Position numbers and translations under genes: made by a program. The notes below the pieces were generated by a model. The model saw only the letters and a list, made by a program, of their open reading frames with translations, did no database searches and was not told the origin of the DNA. Below, in pieces: positions 49,382-60,171 of a DNA stretch of 64,000 nucleotides; within the stretch, counting starts at the first letter, position 1, and every line of letters starts with the position of its first letter. The stretch is from Rhizobium sp. R635 (GTDB taxonomy: Bacteria > Pseudomonadota > Alphaproteobacteria > Rhizobiales > Rhizobiaceae): the NCBI RefSeq assembly GCF_002211285.1, contig NZ_LOKX01000032.1, positions 186,001 to 250,000 of the forward strand, given 5' to 3'.

Positions 49382-51904
49382 GTGAAAACGGAAAGCATCA
49401 AGCAGCCGGACGACATGGCGCCAGCCTATGGCGTGGGCCAGGGGCAGACGATCACGGCATGGGCCGTGTCCACCCTCATCGCGCGTTATTTTCCAGGCGA
49501 GCCGGCGCCGGCCGAAGACCGTGTGAACTACCGTTTCATCAACGGTTTCGTCGATGTCGGCGACCTGCCGTGCCGCAAGGCCTTCTGGTCCACCATGGTC
49601 GGCCGCGAGCTGGCGCCCGATACATCCTGGCAAACCGAAAGCCTCTATCTTCCCGGCTCGAACCGCCGCGTCGAGTTCACCAGCTTCTGGCATGTGCCGA
49701 CACATGTCAGGAAATGGCTGAAAGGTACGTTCAGGACGGAAGCGCCGCGCACGCTCAATCTCGCGCTCAAGACCTGCGGCGGCGTTCGCATATGGGTCAA
49801 CGGGCAGGAGGCGGTGCGCTTCGAGCCCTTCAAGCGCAATGTCGAGAGCGCAACCGAGATAGCTTTGGCGCTCGAAGCAGGCGACAACGAGATTCTCGTG
49901 CATACCGAGGATCTTGCCGAGCGCGACACGACCTGGTTCTTCGAGCTCGAAATGCTGGACGAGGAGCCGCTCTGCGTGCTGCTGCCGGTATCGCTGGATC
50001 AGGATGAGGTGCGGGAGCTGGAAGCGCTTTCGCGCGGCGTGCGCCCGGCCCGCGACGTCTTCGTCAAAGAGCCGCTGGAGATCATCTTCGATACGGCGCC
50101 CGAGCGCGACCTGCCGGTGGAGCTCGAGGTGGTCGGCCATGGTCACGAGCGGCCGGTTCTCGCCCATGCGAAACTGACCCTCCGCGCCGGCCAGAACCGG
50201 CTGACGGCCGACGATGTCTGCGCCATTGCCGACGGTTATCACGGCATCCATATGACGATCGGCTCCGGGACGGACTCGGTCACCCGCGTCATCGATGCCG
50301 CCTTCATGAGCAGCATCTCGCCATTGCCGGCAGAGGCATCGCTTGCCGCCCGCAAGCGGCAGGCGCTGGAATACAGCGCCCGCTTCGGCGCCAACCGCGC
50401 CGGCCGCCTGATCGCCATGATGGAAACCGGCTACGACGACCGGGAGAGCTTTGACCGCATCGTCGATGCGACGCTCGCTTCCATCGATGCGCGAGAGGAT
50501 TGCTCGGATTTCATCATGGTGCCGCTCCTTTGGCTGCTCGGAGCCTATGGCGACCGCATGCCCAAGGCCACGGTCGACCGCATCCGCCATTCCGTCCTTT
50601 CCTACCGCTACTGGGTCGACGAGCCGGGCAATGACGCGATGTGGTTCTGGAGCGAGAACCATGTGCTCTGCTTCCATACCAGCCAGCTCCTGGCCGGACT
50701 TCTGCTGCCCGACGGGCTGTTTTCGGCTTCGGGGCGCACGGGAAGGCAGCAGGCGGAACTCGCCGTCGAGCGCCTCGGGCGCTGGTTCGACAGCGTCGAG
50801 GCCCATGGCCTGGCGGAGTGGAACTCGGCCGCCTATTACCCGATCGATTTCATCGGCCTGCTGGCGCTGGAGCGCTGGGCGGAGAGCGGGATCGCCGATC
50901 GCGCCCGCGGCCAGATCGATCTCATCTTCCGCATGATCGCCCTTCATACGCTTGCCGGCGTTCCGGCCGGATCGCAGGGCCGCGCCTATGACAAGGAACT
51001 GCGCGCCGGCCCGCTGACCGAGCTTGCGCCCTTCGCTCAGGTCGCCTTCGGCACGGGCTGGCTCAACAACGGCGTGGCGGCGCTGACCATGTTCTGCGCC
51101 GGCGATTATGAGCCGCCGGCCGATCTCGCCGAGCTTGCTTGCCTTTCGCGGGGAAGAAGCGTCGAGGCGCGCTACAGCCAGGGGCTGGAGAGCGGCAAGC
51201 TGGTGCTCTTCAAGAACGAGGCCGCGCAGCTTTCGACCGTCGTCGATCACAAGACCGGCCGGAAGGGGCATCAGCAGCACGTTCTGGATATCCGGCTCGC
51301 CGGCCATCCGATGGCGAGGCTCTGGGTCAACCATCCCGGCGAAGACGACCCGTGGGGCAATCAGCGGCCGTCCTATTGGGCCGGCAACGGCATCCTGCCG
51401 CGTGTCGCCCAGCATCGCGACGTCGCCCTTTTCATCGAGGACACCGGCGATGCACGGCATGCCTGGACGCACGCCTATATCGGCCGCGACGGTCTCGACG
51501 ATCTGATCGTCGAGGACAAATGGCTGATCGCCCGGTCGGGCCGGGGATTTGCCGCCCTCTGGGCCTCGAACGGCCTGGAGCTGATCACCGACGGGCCGAC
51601 CGCCGGCCGCGAGGCGCGCTCGCATGGGGCGCTCTGCGGCTGGGCGGCCATCGCAGGCTGCGGCAATGACGATGCTTTCAAGGCCTTCATCGAGCGCCTG
51701 TGCCAGACGGCGGTGTCCTTCGATCCCGCGCTTCGGCGTCTTTCCCTGACGCCGCCGGGCGGTCCGGCGATCGCTCTTTCCTATGCCGACGGTCTTTCGA
51801 TCGCCGGTCAGCCCCGGCCGTTCACGCATGATCAGCCGCACCCGATCCTCACCCACGACAGCGCCACGTCCCAAGCCGGCGCTGACGGGCCGTTCTACTC
51901 CTAA
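49382..51904 (+). CDS. 840-residue protein of unknown family, likely toroid-fold carbohydrate-active enzyme
   Basis: First gene of the pectic operon. Residues about 40-190 look like a galactose-binding-type beta-sandwich (GVRIWVNGQEAVRFEPFKRN; NEILVHTEDLAERDTTWFFE). About 320-640 is helical with repeats fitting an alpha/alpha-toroid (FIMVPLLWLLGAYGDRMPKA; MWFWSENHVLCFHTSQLLAG; WNSAAYYPIDFIGLLALERW). The C-terminal 200 residues are beta-rich. No signal peptide. The acidic, aromatic WSENH and W-N-S-A-A-Y-Y-P segments could form an active site. The GTG start follows GGAGGAGG. I do not recognise a characterised family; a glycosidase or lyase for rhamnogalacturonan-like fragments is inferred from context. 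Confidence 0.85.
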   Translation: MKTESIKQPDDMAPAYGVGQGQTITAWAVSTLIARYFPGEPAPAEDRVNYRFINGFVDVGDLPCRKAFWSTMVGRELAPDTSWQTESLYLPGSNRRVEFTSFWHVPTHVRKWLKGTFRTEAPRTLNLALKTCGGVRIWVNGQEAVRFEPFKRNVESATEIALALEAGDNEILVHTEDLAERDTTWFFELEMLDEEPLCVLLPVSLDQDEVRELEALSRGVRPARDVFVKEPLEIIFDTAPERDLPVELEVVGHGHERPVLAHAKLTLRAGQNRLTADDVCAIADGYHGIHMTIGSGTDSVTRVIDAAFMSSISPLPAEASLAARKRQALEYSARFGANRAGRLIAMMETGYDDRESFDRIVDATLASIDAREDCSDFIMVPLLWLLGAYGDRMPKATVDRIRHSVLSYRYWVDEPGNDAMWFWSENHVLCFHTSQLLAGLLLPDGLFSASGRTGRQQAELAVERLGRWFDSVEAHGLAEWNSAAYYPIDFIGLLALERWAESGIADRARGQIDLIFRMIALHTLAGVPAGSQGRAYDKELRAGPLTELAPFAQVAFGTGWLNNGVAALTMFCAGDYEPPADLAELACLSRGRSVEARYSQGLESGKLVLFKNEAAQLSTVVDHKTGRKGHQQHVLDIRLAGHPMARLWVNHPGEDDPWGNQRPSYWAGNGILPRVAQHRDVALFIEDTGDARHAWTHAYIGRDGLDDLIVEDKWLIARSGRGFAALWASNGLELITDGPTAGREARSHGALCGWAAIAGCGNDDAFKAFIERLCQTAVSFDPALRRLSLTPPGGPAIALSYADGLSIAGQPRPFTHDQPHPILTHDSATSQAGADGPFYS

Positions 51905-51920
51905 AACATAGGTCTCCAGC

Positions 51921-53015
51921 ATGAACACAGCATCTGTCGACAACGCCGCTCTCCTGACGACGATCGATCGCGTGGCGACGGCTTTCAGCCGGCTCAGGGG
52001 CATCAAGGAAGGTCTCGTGACGGACAATGCCGCCTCCGGCATCCAGTTCGACGAATGGGACTGGGAAGTCGGCGTCGGCCTTTACGGATTCCTGCGCCGC
52101 GCGATCTCCGCCAACGACCAGAAGGCGCTGCAGGAGCTCGTCGCCTGGTACAGCGCCCAGATCGAGCGCGGTATTCCGCCGCGCCAGATCAACAGCACGG
52201 CGCCGATGCTGCCGCTCGCCATCCTCGTCCAGCATGTCGACCGTCCCGATTTTCGCGCCCTCGTCGAGGACTGGGCCGACTGGCTCATCAAGGAATTGCC
52301 GAAGACCGAGGACGGCGGCTTCCAGCACGTCTGCAAGGAGCGCGTCAACGACGGCGAATTGTGGGACGATACGCTGTTCATGGCCTGCCTCTTCCTCGCC
52401 CAGGCCGGCGTGCTCTGCGAGCGCCAAGACTGGATCGACGAGGCCGTCTATCAGTTCGTGCTCCACACCCGCTATCTCTCCGATCCGGTGAGCGGCCTCT
52501 GGTATCACGGCTGGACCTTCAACGGCCGGCACAATTTCGCCAATGCCTTCTGGGCGCGCGGCAATGCCTGGATCACGGTCGCCATCCCCGAGCTCTTCGA
52601 TCTCGTTCCGACGCTCGGCGAGAAGGACCGGCGCTTCCTGTCGAACGTCCTCGTCAGCCAGGTGCGCTCCTTGAAGGCGTATCAGCGGCCGGACGGCATG
52701 TTCACGACGCTTCTGGACGATCCGTCCTCGCCGCTCGAAACCTCGGCAACCGCTGGCATCGCCTATGGCATGCTGCGCGCCATCGATGCTGGCATTCTCG
52801 ACGAGAGCGACAGGGTTCATGCGGAGCGCGCGCTCAAGGCCGTGATGGCTGAGATTGACGACGAAGGCGTCGTCCACGGCGTCTCGGACGGCACGCCGAT
52901 GGGTCATGACCTCGATTTCTACCGGCAAATCCCGAACCTGCCGACGCCTTACGGCCAGGCGCTGACCATGCTGCTGCTGACGGAAGTCCTGATCAAAGGC
53001 GGCCGCCGCCAATGA
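51921..53015 (+). CDS. GH105 unsaturated rhamnogalacturonyl/glucuronyl hydrolase
   Basis: A 364-residue alpha/alpha-toroid protein. The catalytic Asp segment is NDGELWDDTLFMACLFLA, and FWARGNAWITVAIPELFDLV with GLWYHGWTFNGRHNFANAFW are GH105/YteR hallmarks. The enzyme hydrates the double bond of unsaturated uronic acids from pectin-lyase products. No signal peptide. Overlaps the GH28 gene by 4 bases. It duplicates in principle the role of GH88 at 24071-25243, probably with a different neighbouring sugar. Confidence 0.94.
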   Translation: MNTASVDNAALLTTIDRVATAFSRLRGIKEGLVTDNAASGIQFDEWDWEVGVGLYGFLRRAISANDQKALQELVAWYSAQIERGIPPRQINSTAPMLPLAILVQHVDRPDFRALVEDWADWLIKELPKTEDGGFQHVCKERVNDGELWDDTLFMACLFLAQAGVLCERQDWIDEAVYQFVLHTRYLSDPVSGLWYHGWTFNGRHNFANAFWARGNAWITVAIPELFDLVPTLGEKDRRFLSNVLVSQVRSLKAYQRPDGMFTTLLDDPSSPLETSATAGIAYGMLRAIDAGILDESDRVHAERALKAVMAEIDDEGVVHGVSDGTPMGHDLDFYRQIPNLPTPYGQALTMLLLTEVLIKGGRRQ

Positions 53016-54363
53016 GCGCCACCTCCCTCGTCACGATCGAGGCGCTCGACGGCGACAATACCGACCGTCTGCAAGCCGAGATCGACAGCCTTTCGGCGTC
53101 CGGCGGCGGGCGCCTGGAGCTCCTGGCGGGCATCCACCTCTGCCGGGGGCTCCGGCTGCGATCCGGCGTCGATCTGCATCTTGCCGCCGGCGCGATCCTG
53201 CGTCCCGTTCCCGACTATGCCGCTTATCTCAATACGACGGTTTCGGTGATCGCCGAGAAATCGGACCGCGGCATGATCGTCGCGAGGGACGCGCGGCGGA
53301 TCAGCCTGACGGGGGAAGGGCGCATCGAAGCCGGCTGCGAGAGCTTCATCATTGGCGATGACGAGATGGTGGGAACCTTCATCCCGGCCGAGTTTCGTCC
53401 CCGCGTCGTCGTCTTCGAAGGCTGCGACGAAGTCGAGATCAATTCCATCCATGTCAGCCGCTCGCCGATGTGGACGCTGCATTTCGTCGACTGCACCGAT
53501 GTCGTCGTTCGGAACGTCACCATCGAGAACGACCGCCGCCTTCCCAATACGGACGGCATCGTGCTCGATGCCTGCCGCGGCGCCGTCATCGAGGATTGCA
53601 ACATCTCGACGGCCGACGACGGCATTTGCCTGAAGACCAGCATCGGTCCTCAAGGGGTCGCCATCGGCCGATGCGAGAACATTCTCGTGCGCCGCTGCTC
53701 CGTCCAGAGCTTGAGCTGTGCGCTGAAGATCGGCACGGAAACGCATGGCGACGTTACCAACATCGTGTTCGAGGATTGCAACGTCTCCTCCTCCAACCGG
53801 GCGCTCGGCATCTTTTCCCGCGATGGCGGCCGGATCTCGAATGTGAGGTTTTCGAGGATTGCGGTCGAGTGCCGCGAAACGCTGGATGGCTTCTGGGGCT
53901 CGGGGGAGGCGCTGACAGTCAACGTCGTCGACCGTGTCGCCGAACGGCCCGCGGGCGCGATCGAAAATCTCATCGTCGAGGATATAACCGGGCGCATGGA
54001 GGGGGCGATCACCGTCATCGCCGCCGCACCATCGGGAATCCGCAACATATGGCTGAGGCGCGTCGCCATCGACCAGCAGCCCGGCGAACTCGGCACCGGG
54101 CAATCCTACGACCTGCGCCCGACGAATGCCGATCTCGCCCCCAAGGCTGAGGGCGGCGGGCGCGCCAATGCCTGGACCCGCGGCTCGGACGGGCGGGTGA
54201 TCGGTCTCGAGCGCTATCCCGGAGGAATGCCGGCCATCTACGTGGCCGGCGTCAAGGGGATACTGATGAACGAGGTGCGGATGACCAGGCCGACACCGCT
54301 GCCGCAAGGCTGGAACAAAAACGACACCGTCTTCGAAACGGCGGCATCTGATGGGAGTGAGGC

Positions 54364-54376
<13 letters not shown>
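53012..54376 (+). CDS. GH28 polygalacturonase-family protein, cytoplasmic
   Basis: A 454-residue right-handed beta-helix protein. GH28 catalytic motifs are complete: NTDG with Asp181, ADDG with Asp202-Asp203, and the later His245 (TETHGDVTN). GH28 hydrolyses galacturonic-acid linkages in homogalacturonan or rhamnogalacturonan. The absence of a signal peptide, unusual for a polygalacturonase, points to exo-type trimming of imported oligosaccharides. Its end overlaps the ATPase gene by 13 bases. Confidence 0.92.
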
Positions 54377-55470
<1,094 letters not shown>

Positions 55471-55472
55471 CC

Positions 55473-56459
55473 ATGGCAGCTGGTGCATTGCTCTCCCAGG
55501 CGGGTGAAACGGCGATGAGGGTGGTCGAGGCTCCGATGAATGCGTTCGAGCGCATCTTCGGCCGCAAGCGCATGCCCTGGATGTTCCTGGCGCCGAACCT
55601 CGTTCTCTTCGCCATCTTCACGTTCCTTCCGATTGCGATCGCGGTCGGCTACGCCTTCACCGGCGGCACCAATCTCTTCGTCTCGGAGCGGCCCTTCGTC
55701 GGTTTCGACAATTTCCGCGCCCTGCTTTCCTGCGGCAATTATTTGCAGCCGGGAACCTGCCAGGAATCCCTGTTCTGGACGGCCGTCTGGAACACGCTCT
55801 GGTTCGTGGCGTGCAATGTCGTCGCCACGTTGCTGGTGGCGCTGATCACGGCGCTGATCCTCAATCGGGCGATCTTCGCGCGCGGCTTCTTCCGCGCGAT
55901 GTTCTTCTATCCCGTTCTCCTGTCGCCCGTCGTCATCGGCCTGATCTGGAAATGGTTCCTCGACCGCAACGGGCTCTTGAACGCCTTCTTCCAGATGCTC
56001 GGGGTGCCCCCGGAGATCTTCCTGCTCGACGTTGGCTGGTCGCGTTTCTTCGTGGTCGTGGTGTCGGTCTGGTTCCACATGGGCTTTTACACCCTGATCC
56101 TGCTCGCCGGCCTGCAGGCGATCCCTAGGGAACTCTACGAAGCCGCCTCCATCGACGCCGCTTCGCCGCGCCGCACCCTGTTCAGGATCACGCTGCCCCT
56201 GCTGGCGCCGAACCTGCTCGTCGTATTCATCCTTCTGATGATCAAGTCCGTGCAGATCTTTGACGAGGCTTGGGTTCTGACCAACGGCGGCGGTCCGGGC
56301 ACGGCCAACAGCTTCATCGTTCAATATATCTACCAGATGGCGTTCAGCAGCGATCTGCGCCTCTTCGGCCTCGCTTCCGCCGCATCGGTTCTCATGGGGC
56401 TGGTGCTTCTGGTTCTCACCCTCATACAGCTGCGCTTGGGCAAGCGAATGGAGTCCTGA
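55473..56459 (+). CDS. CUT1 sugar ABC transporter permease (MalF type)
   Basis: A 328-residue permease: first helix FLAPNLVLFAIFTFLPIAIA, EAA loop YEAASIDAASPRRTLFR, six helices. The first periplasmic loop contains LLSCGNYLQPGTCQESLFW with two Cys. GGGAGG lies before the ATG; it follows the ATPase by 2 bases. Confidence 0.95.
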   Translation: MAAGALLSQAGETAMRVVEAPMNAFERIFGRKRMPWMFLAPNLVLFAIFTFLPIAIAVGYAFTGGTNLFVSERPFVGFDNFRALLSCGNYLQPGTCQESLFWTAVWNTLWFVACNVVATLLVALITALILNRAIFARGFFRAMFFYPVLLSPVVIGLIWKWFLDRNGLLNAFFQMLGVPPEIFLLDVGWSRFFVVVVSVWFHMGFYTLILLAGLQAIPRELYEAASIDAASPRRTLFRITLPLLAPNLLVVFILLMIKSVQIFDEAWVLTNGGGPGTANSFIVQYIYQMAFSSDLRLFGLASAASVLMGLVLLVLTLIQLRLGKRMES

Positions 56460-56460
56460 G

Positions 56461-57507
56461 ATGAACCCGATCAGCTTTCTCTCGCGCACGCGCCGGGCCG
56501 GACGCATCGACATAACCGACATATTGTCATGGGTCTGGCTGATCGGCGGCACGCTCGCCGTGCTCGTTCCTGTCGTCTGGGCCGGCCTCTCCTCGCTGAA
56601 GCCGGCGGCCGAGATCACCCGCTTCCCGCCGACGCTGCTTCCCCGCGCCGCCGTGGAACAGACGGTGCCGGGCTTCGACAAGCCGCTCAGCCTCTGGCAG
56701 GTGACTGTCGACGGTCAGTCGCGCGAAATGGCCATGGTCAGGCGCATCGGCCTCAAGGCGCAGATGGTCGATCCGGCAAATCCCGGACCGCCGGTCAGCG
56801 TCGACGTGAAGGGGATCACGCCGGTGCAGCACATGACCGTCGCCACCGAAAACTACACCGACCCGCTGACGCGCTTCAACTTCCTGACCTTCCTCAAGAA
56901 CTCGGTGTTCGTCACCGTGGTCGCGACGCTTCTGACGCTGATCGTCAATGCCATGGCGGCCTTTGCGCTGTCGAAATACAAATTTCGCGGCGATACGACG
57001 GTTTTCGTCATCATCATTTCGACGCTGATGATCCCGCTCGCCGTCGTCATGGTGCCGGCCTATCTCGTCATCGTCGGGGTCGGGCTTGCAGACAATCTCT
57101 GGGGCGTCATCCTGCCGACGATCGCCTCTCCGACCGCCGTCTTCCTGCTGCGGCAATATATGCTGACCATCCCCGACGAACTGATAGAGGCGGCGCGCGT
57201 CGATGCGGCGAGCGAATTCTGCATCTTCTGGCGCATCATCCTGCCGCTGACGGCGCCGGCGCTTGCGGTTTTGGCGATCTTCTCGGTGCTCTGGCGGTGG
57301 AACGACTTCCTGTGGCCGCTCATCGTCCTCAACAGCCGCGAGAACTTCACTTTGCAGGTTGGTCTCAACGCATTCCAGGGCGAATTCTCTGTGCAGTGGC
57401 ACTATATCCTGGCGATGACCTTCCTCAGCCTGCTGCCGGTGACCGTCGTGTTCCTGTTCCTGCAGAAATACATCACGACAGGCATTGCCGGAACGGGGAT
57501 GAAGTGA
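56461..57507 (+). CDS. CUT1 sugar ABC transporter permease (MalG type) with extended periplasmic loop
   Basis: A 348-residue permease: first helix LSWVWLIGGTLAVLVPVVWA, EAA loop IEAARVDAASEFCIFWR, C-terminal ITTGIAGTGMK. Between the first and second helices lie about 105 residues (from FPPTLLPRAAVEQTVPGF to ATENYTDPLTRFN), longer than the usual MalG loop. It starts one base after the previous stop and is the last gene of the operon. Confidence 0.94.
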   Translation: MNPISFLSRTRRAGRIDITDILSWVWLIGGTLAVLVPVVWAGLSSLKPAAEITRFPPTLLPRAAVEQTVPGFDKPLSLWQVTVDGQSREMAMVRRIGLKAQMVDPANPGPPVSVDVKGITPVQHMTVATENYTDPLTRFNFLTFLKNSVFVTVVATLLTLIVNAMAAFALSKYKFRGDTTVFVIIISTLMIPLAVVMVPAYLVIVGVGLADNLWGVILPTIASPTAVFLLRQYMLTIPDELIEAARVDAASEFCIFWRIILPLTAPALAVLAIFSVLWRWNDFLWPLIVLNSRENFTLQVGLNAFQGEFSVQWHYILAMTFLSLLPVTVVFLFLQKYITTGIAGTGMK

Positions 57508-57600
57508 CCGAAGCTGGCGCATGATCCCGTCAACCGGGGGCAAGACGTGGAAACCCTCCCGAGCGTTGCAAACCGCATTTCCGTCTCACTGCGCCCAATG

Positions 57601-57640
57601 AAGCGCGCCGCATCGATCAGCGTCGATGCGGCGCGCTTTA
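57601..57640 (+). terminator. rho-independent terminator of the pectic operon
   Basis: AAGCGCGCCGCATCGA (57601-57616) pairs perfectly over 16 bp with TCGATGCGGCGCGCTT (57623-57638) across a 6-base loop, ending in CTTTA. It is 93 bases after the last permease stop. Confidence 0.85.
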
Positions 57641-58081
57641 ACGTTCGCGCATGGCTTGCGAGGCTGATGCCTGTTTTTCGGGCGCATTCCTCGGCTCGGA
57701 CTGTACAGATTGGGCATGACTATCCGATATGCGCAAAATAGTGAGCGCTGCAGGCAACCCTTTTGTATCGTTTACACCATCTTAATTTTCGCGTGCAATT
57801 TTTTGCGTCAGGCAGAAACAGCAATAAATACGGCCATGAAGGGCCGAAATAATCCTGTCATTTCCTGAAGTCGTAAAGATATGTTCCCGAATTATTGGGC
57901 ATTTAGCCATTATATTAGAAATTTCGGGAACTATTATTCTGATATTTCATAAATGTGCCAAAATATTATTTGGCGGAATGAATAGGTTCCTCCGTTTGGC
58001 TGTTCCTGAACGTCAGGATGAGAAGCAGATGCGATTCTGGGTTTCATTCAAGTTTTAAGGCGCATTAGGCTGGAACAACAC
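57641..58081. other. AT-rich intergenic region upstream of the third chemoreceptor
   Basis: No gene was found in these 441 bases. From about 57740 the GC content drops sharply. Inverted repeats include GTTCCCGAA (57883-57891) with TTCGGGAAC (57923-57931), and GCCAAA with TTTGGC (57957-57974). These flank the region where the chemoreceptor promoter should be, but no sigma-70 or sigma-54 pair could be called. Confidence 0.6.
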
Positions 58082-60004
58082 ATGATCTCTCTGAAGTCTC
58101 TCAAAATAGGCCCGAAACTGCTGGGATTGACAGCTTTCACCGTCATTATCGGGGTCAGCGTCAGCGTCTATGTCTCTTCGAAGCTGCGGTCGATCGACGA
58201 CACCTACAGCGCGCTCCTGAACGTGGACGCAAGCGGGACGAATAAGCTTGCGGAAATCACCGGCAATTCCGACTCGATCGGCCGCGTTGTCTTCCGCCTC
58301 ATTGCCGAGCCGGATCAGGAGAGCGTCAAGAAGTCGGAAGGCGAGTTGGCGCAGGTGTTTGATGAAACCGCCGGCTTCATCGATGATGCGGCAAGCCACT
58401 ATCCAAGCGAAAAGGCACGGTTCGAGGGGCTCAAATCCGATCTGCGCGCCTTGCAGGCAACGACACCGCCCATCGTGGCGGCATCCCTGGCAGGTGACGA
58501 TGCCGCCGCTCTGCGCCTGAACACCGACAGTTTCAAGCCTGCGAGAATGAAGTTCGACGCCGACGCGACCGAGCTTTACGACTGGGCAAAGACGGAACTG
58601 AAGCGGAAGAACGATGCCGCGAGCGCCGTGACCAACCAGACGATCTCCACGAGCTACATCGTGCTCGTGATCGCCGCCCTCGTCTCCCTGGCCGTCGCGA
58701 CCGCTGTCAGCCTCGGACAGATCGTGCGGCCGATCCGCCGCCTCACCGAAACCATGGGCGCCATCGCCGGCGGCAACCTTGCCCTCGATATTCCCGGAGC
58801 CGACCGCCGCGACGAAATCGGCGAGATGTCCGCCGCCGTCGAGGTGTTCCGCGCCAATGCGCTTGCCAACAAGCGGCTGGAGGAAGAGGCGGCCGCCAAC
58901 CGCAACATGACCGAGGAAGAGCGCCGCCAGAAGGCGGAAGCCGACAGGCTGCGCGCCGAGCAGATGGCGCAGGCGACGTCGGGCCTTGCCGACGGTTTGA
59001 AGCATCTTGCCGGCGGCGATCTCGGCTTCCAGCTGACGCAGTCCTTCGCGCCGGATTTCGAAAGCCTCCGGGCCGATTTCAACGCTGCCGTCAACCAGCT
59101 TCAGCAGACGCTGCGGGCCGTCGCGCAATCGACCGGCCAGATCGACAGCGGCACCCGCGAGATCAGCATCAGCGCCCAGGATCTCGCCAAGCGAACCGAA
59201 CAGCAGGCTTCCTCTCTTGAAGAGACCGCAGCCGCCCTTGACCAGATCACCGCGAATGTTTCGAATTCCTCGAAGCGCGCCGAGGAGGCCCGCACGGTGG
59301 CGGTGCAGGCCAATGCCAGCGCCGTTCAGTCGGGCAAGGTCGTCGCCGACGCGGTCCATGCCATGCAGAAGATCGAACAGTCGTCGAGCCAGGTGTCCAA
59401 CATCATCGGCGTGATCGACGAGATCGCCTTCCAGACCAACCTGCTGGCGCTCAACGCCGGCGTGGAAGCCGCCCGCGCCGGCGACGCCGGCAAGGGTTTT
59501 GCCGTCGTCGCGCAGGAAGTGCGCGAGCTCGCCCAACGCTCCGCGCAGGCCGCCAAGGAGATCAAGGATCTCATCCGCAATTCCTCCGTCGAAGTGGAGA
59601 GCGGCGTGCGGCTCGTCAGCGAAACCGGCGAGGCGCTGAAAACGATCGAGGAGTATATCGTCACCGTCAACCAGCACATGGACGCGATTGCCACCTCCGC
59701 CAAGGAGCAGTCCATCGGGCTTTCGGAGGTCAATACCGCCGTCAACCAGATGGACCAGGTGACGCAGCAGAACGCGGCTATGGTCGAAGAAAGCAATGCC
59801 GCAAGCGCCACGCTCGCCGGCGAGGCCGGCCGCCTTCGCGACCTGATCAACCGCTTCCAGCTCGGCGACAGCGGCGCTTCCCAGGCTGCGGTGCTCCGCA
59901 AGACCGCCACCGCCATGGCAGCGCCGGCGCGCACCGCAAGCGCCGGCCGCCCCGTCACACGCGGCAATCTGGCCGTGAAGCAGGAAGAATGGTCCGAGTT
60001 CTGA
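58082..60004 (+). CDS. methyl-accepting chemotaxis protein with C-terminal CheR/CheB tether
   Basis: A 640-residue chemoreceptor: TM1 about 12-32 (LLGLTAFTVIIGVSVSVYV), a short periplasmic four-helix domain to about 188, TM2 about 190-212 (YIVLVIAALVSLAVATAVSL), HAMP (IRRLTETMGAIAGGNLALDI), second HAMP-like segment (GLKHLAGGDLGFQL) and signalling hairpin (IDEIAFQTNLLALNAGVEAA). After a flexible Ala/Arg-rich linker it ends QEEWSEF; the final EWSEF fits the aromatic x-W-x-x-F tether bound by CheR in adaptation. Neither of the other two chemoreceptors here has it. Confidence 0.95.
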   Translation: MISLKSLKIGPKLLGLTAFTVIIGVSVSVYVSSKLRSIDDTYSALLNVDASGTNKLAEITGNSDSIGRVVFRLIAEPDQESVKKSEGELAQVFDETAGFIDDAASHYPSEKARFEGLKSDLRALQATTPPIVAASLAGDDAAALRLNTDSFKPARMKFDADATELYDWAKTELKRKNDAASAVTNQTISTSYIVLVIAALVSLAVATAVSLGQIVRPIRRLTETMGAIAGGNLALDIPGADRRDEIGEMSAAVEVFRANALANKRLEEEAAANRNMTEEERRQKAEADRLRAEQMAQATSGLADGLKHLAGGDLGFQLTQSFAPDFESLRADFNAAVNQLQQTLRAVAQSTGQIDSGTREISISAQDLAKRTEQQASSLEETAAALDQITANVSNSSKRAEEARTVAVQANASAVQSGKVVADAVHAMQKIEQSSSQVSNIIGVIDEIAFQTNLLALNAGVEAARAGDAGKGFAVVAQEVRELAQRSAQAAKEIKDLIRNSSVEVESGVRLVSETGEALKTIEEYIVTVNQHMDAIATSAKEQSIGLSEVNTAVNQMDQVTQQNAAMVEESNAASATLAGEAGRLRDLINRFQLGDSGASQAAVLRKTATAMAAPARTASAGRPVTRGNLAVKQEEWSEF

Positions 60005-60051
60005 TCTCGGCGCAGTAACGTCGGCGGGCTCTGTTCCTGCCTTGGAAAAGG

Positions 60052-60083
60052 AGCGGTTCAAGCGTGATTGGTTGAGCCGCTTT
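60052..60083 (+). terminator. terminator after the third chemoreceptor
   Basis: AGCGGTTCAA (60052-60061) pairs with TTGAGCCGCT (60072-60081, one G-U pair), followed by TTGCTCGTTTG. It lies 48 bases after the stop. Confidence 0.65.
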
Positions 60084-60171
60084 GCTCGTTTGTTGACAGA
60101 ATTGCTGTCTCACGCACGACTGCGCGCCAAACGCGGTCATTTCTTGATTGGCGTTTGCCCACCGCTCAGGT

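Noticed and set aside
49286..52042. Open frame of about 918 codons opposite the 840-residue protein
   Set aside because: It covers the operator region and two gene ends with no protein-like motif; codon-bias shadow.
57547..57741. 64-codon frame after the pectic operon
   Set aside because: It reads straight through the terminator hairpin and has no family similarity.
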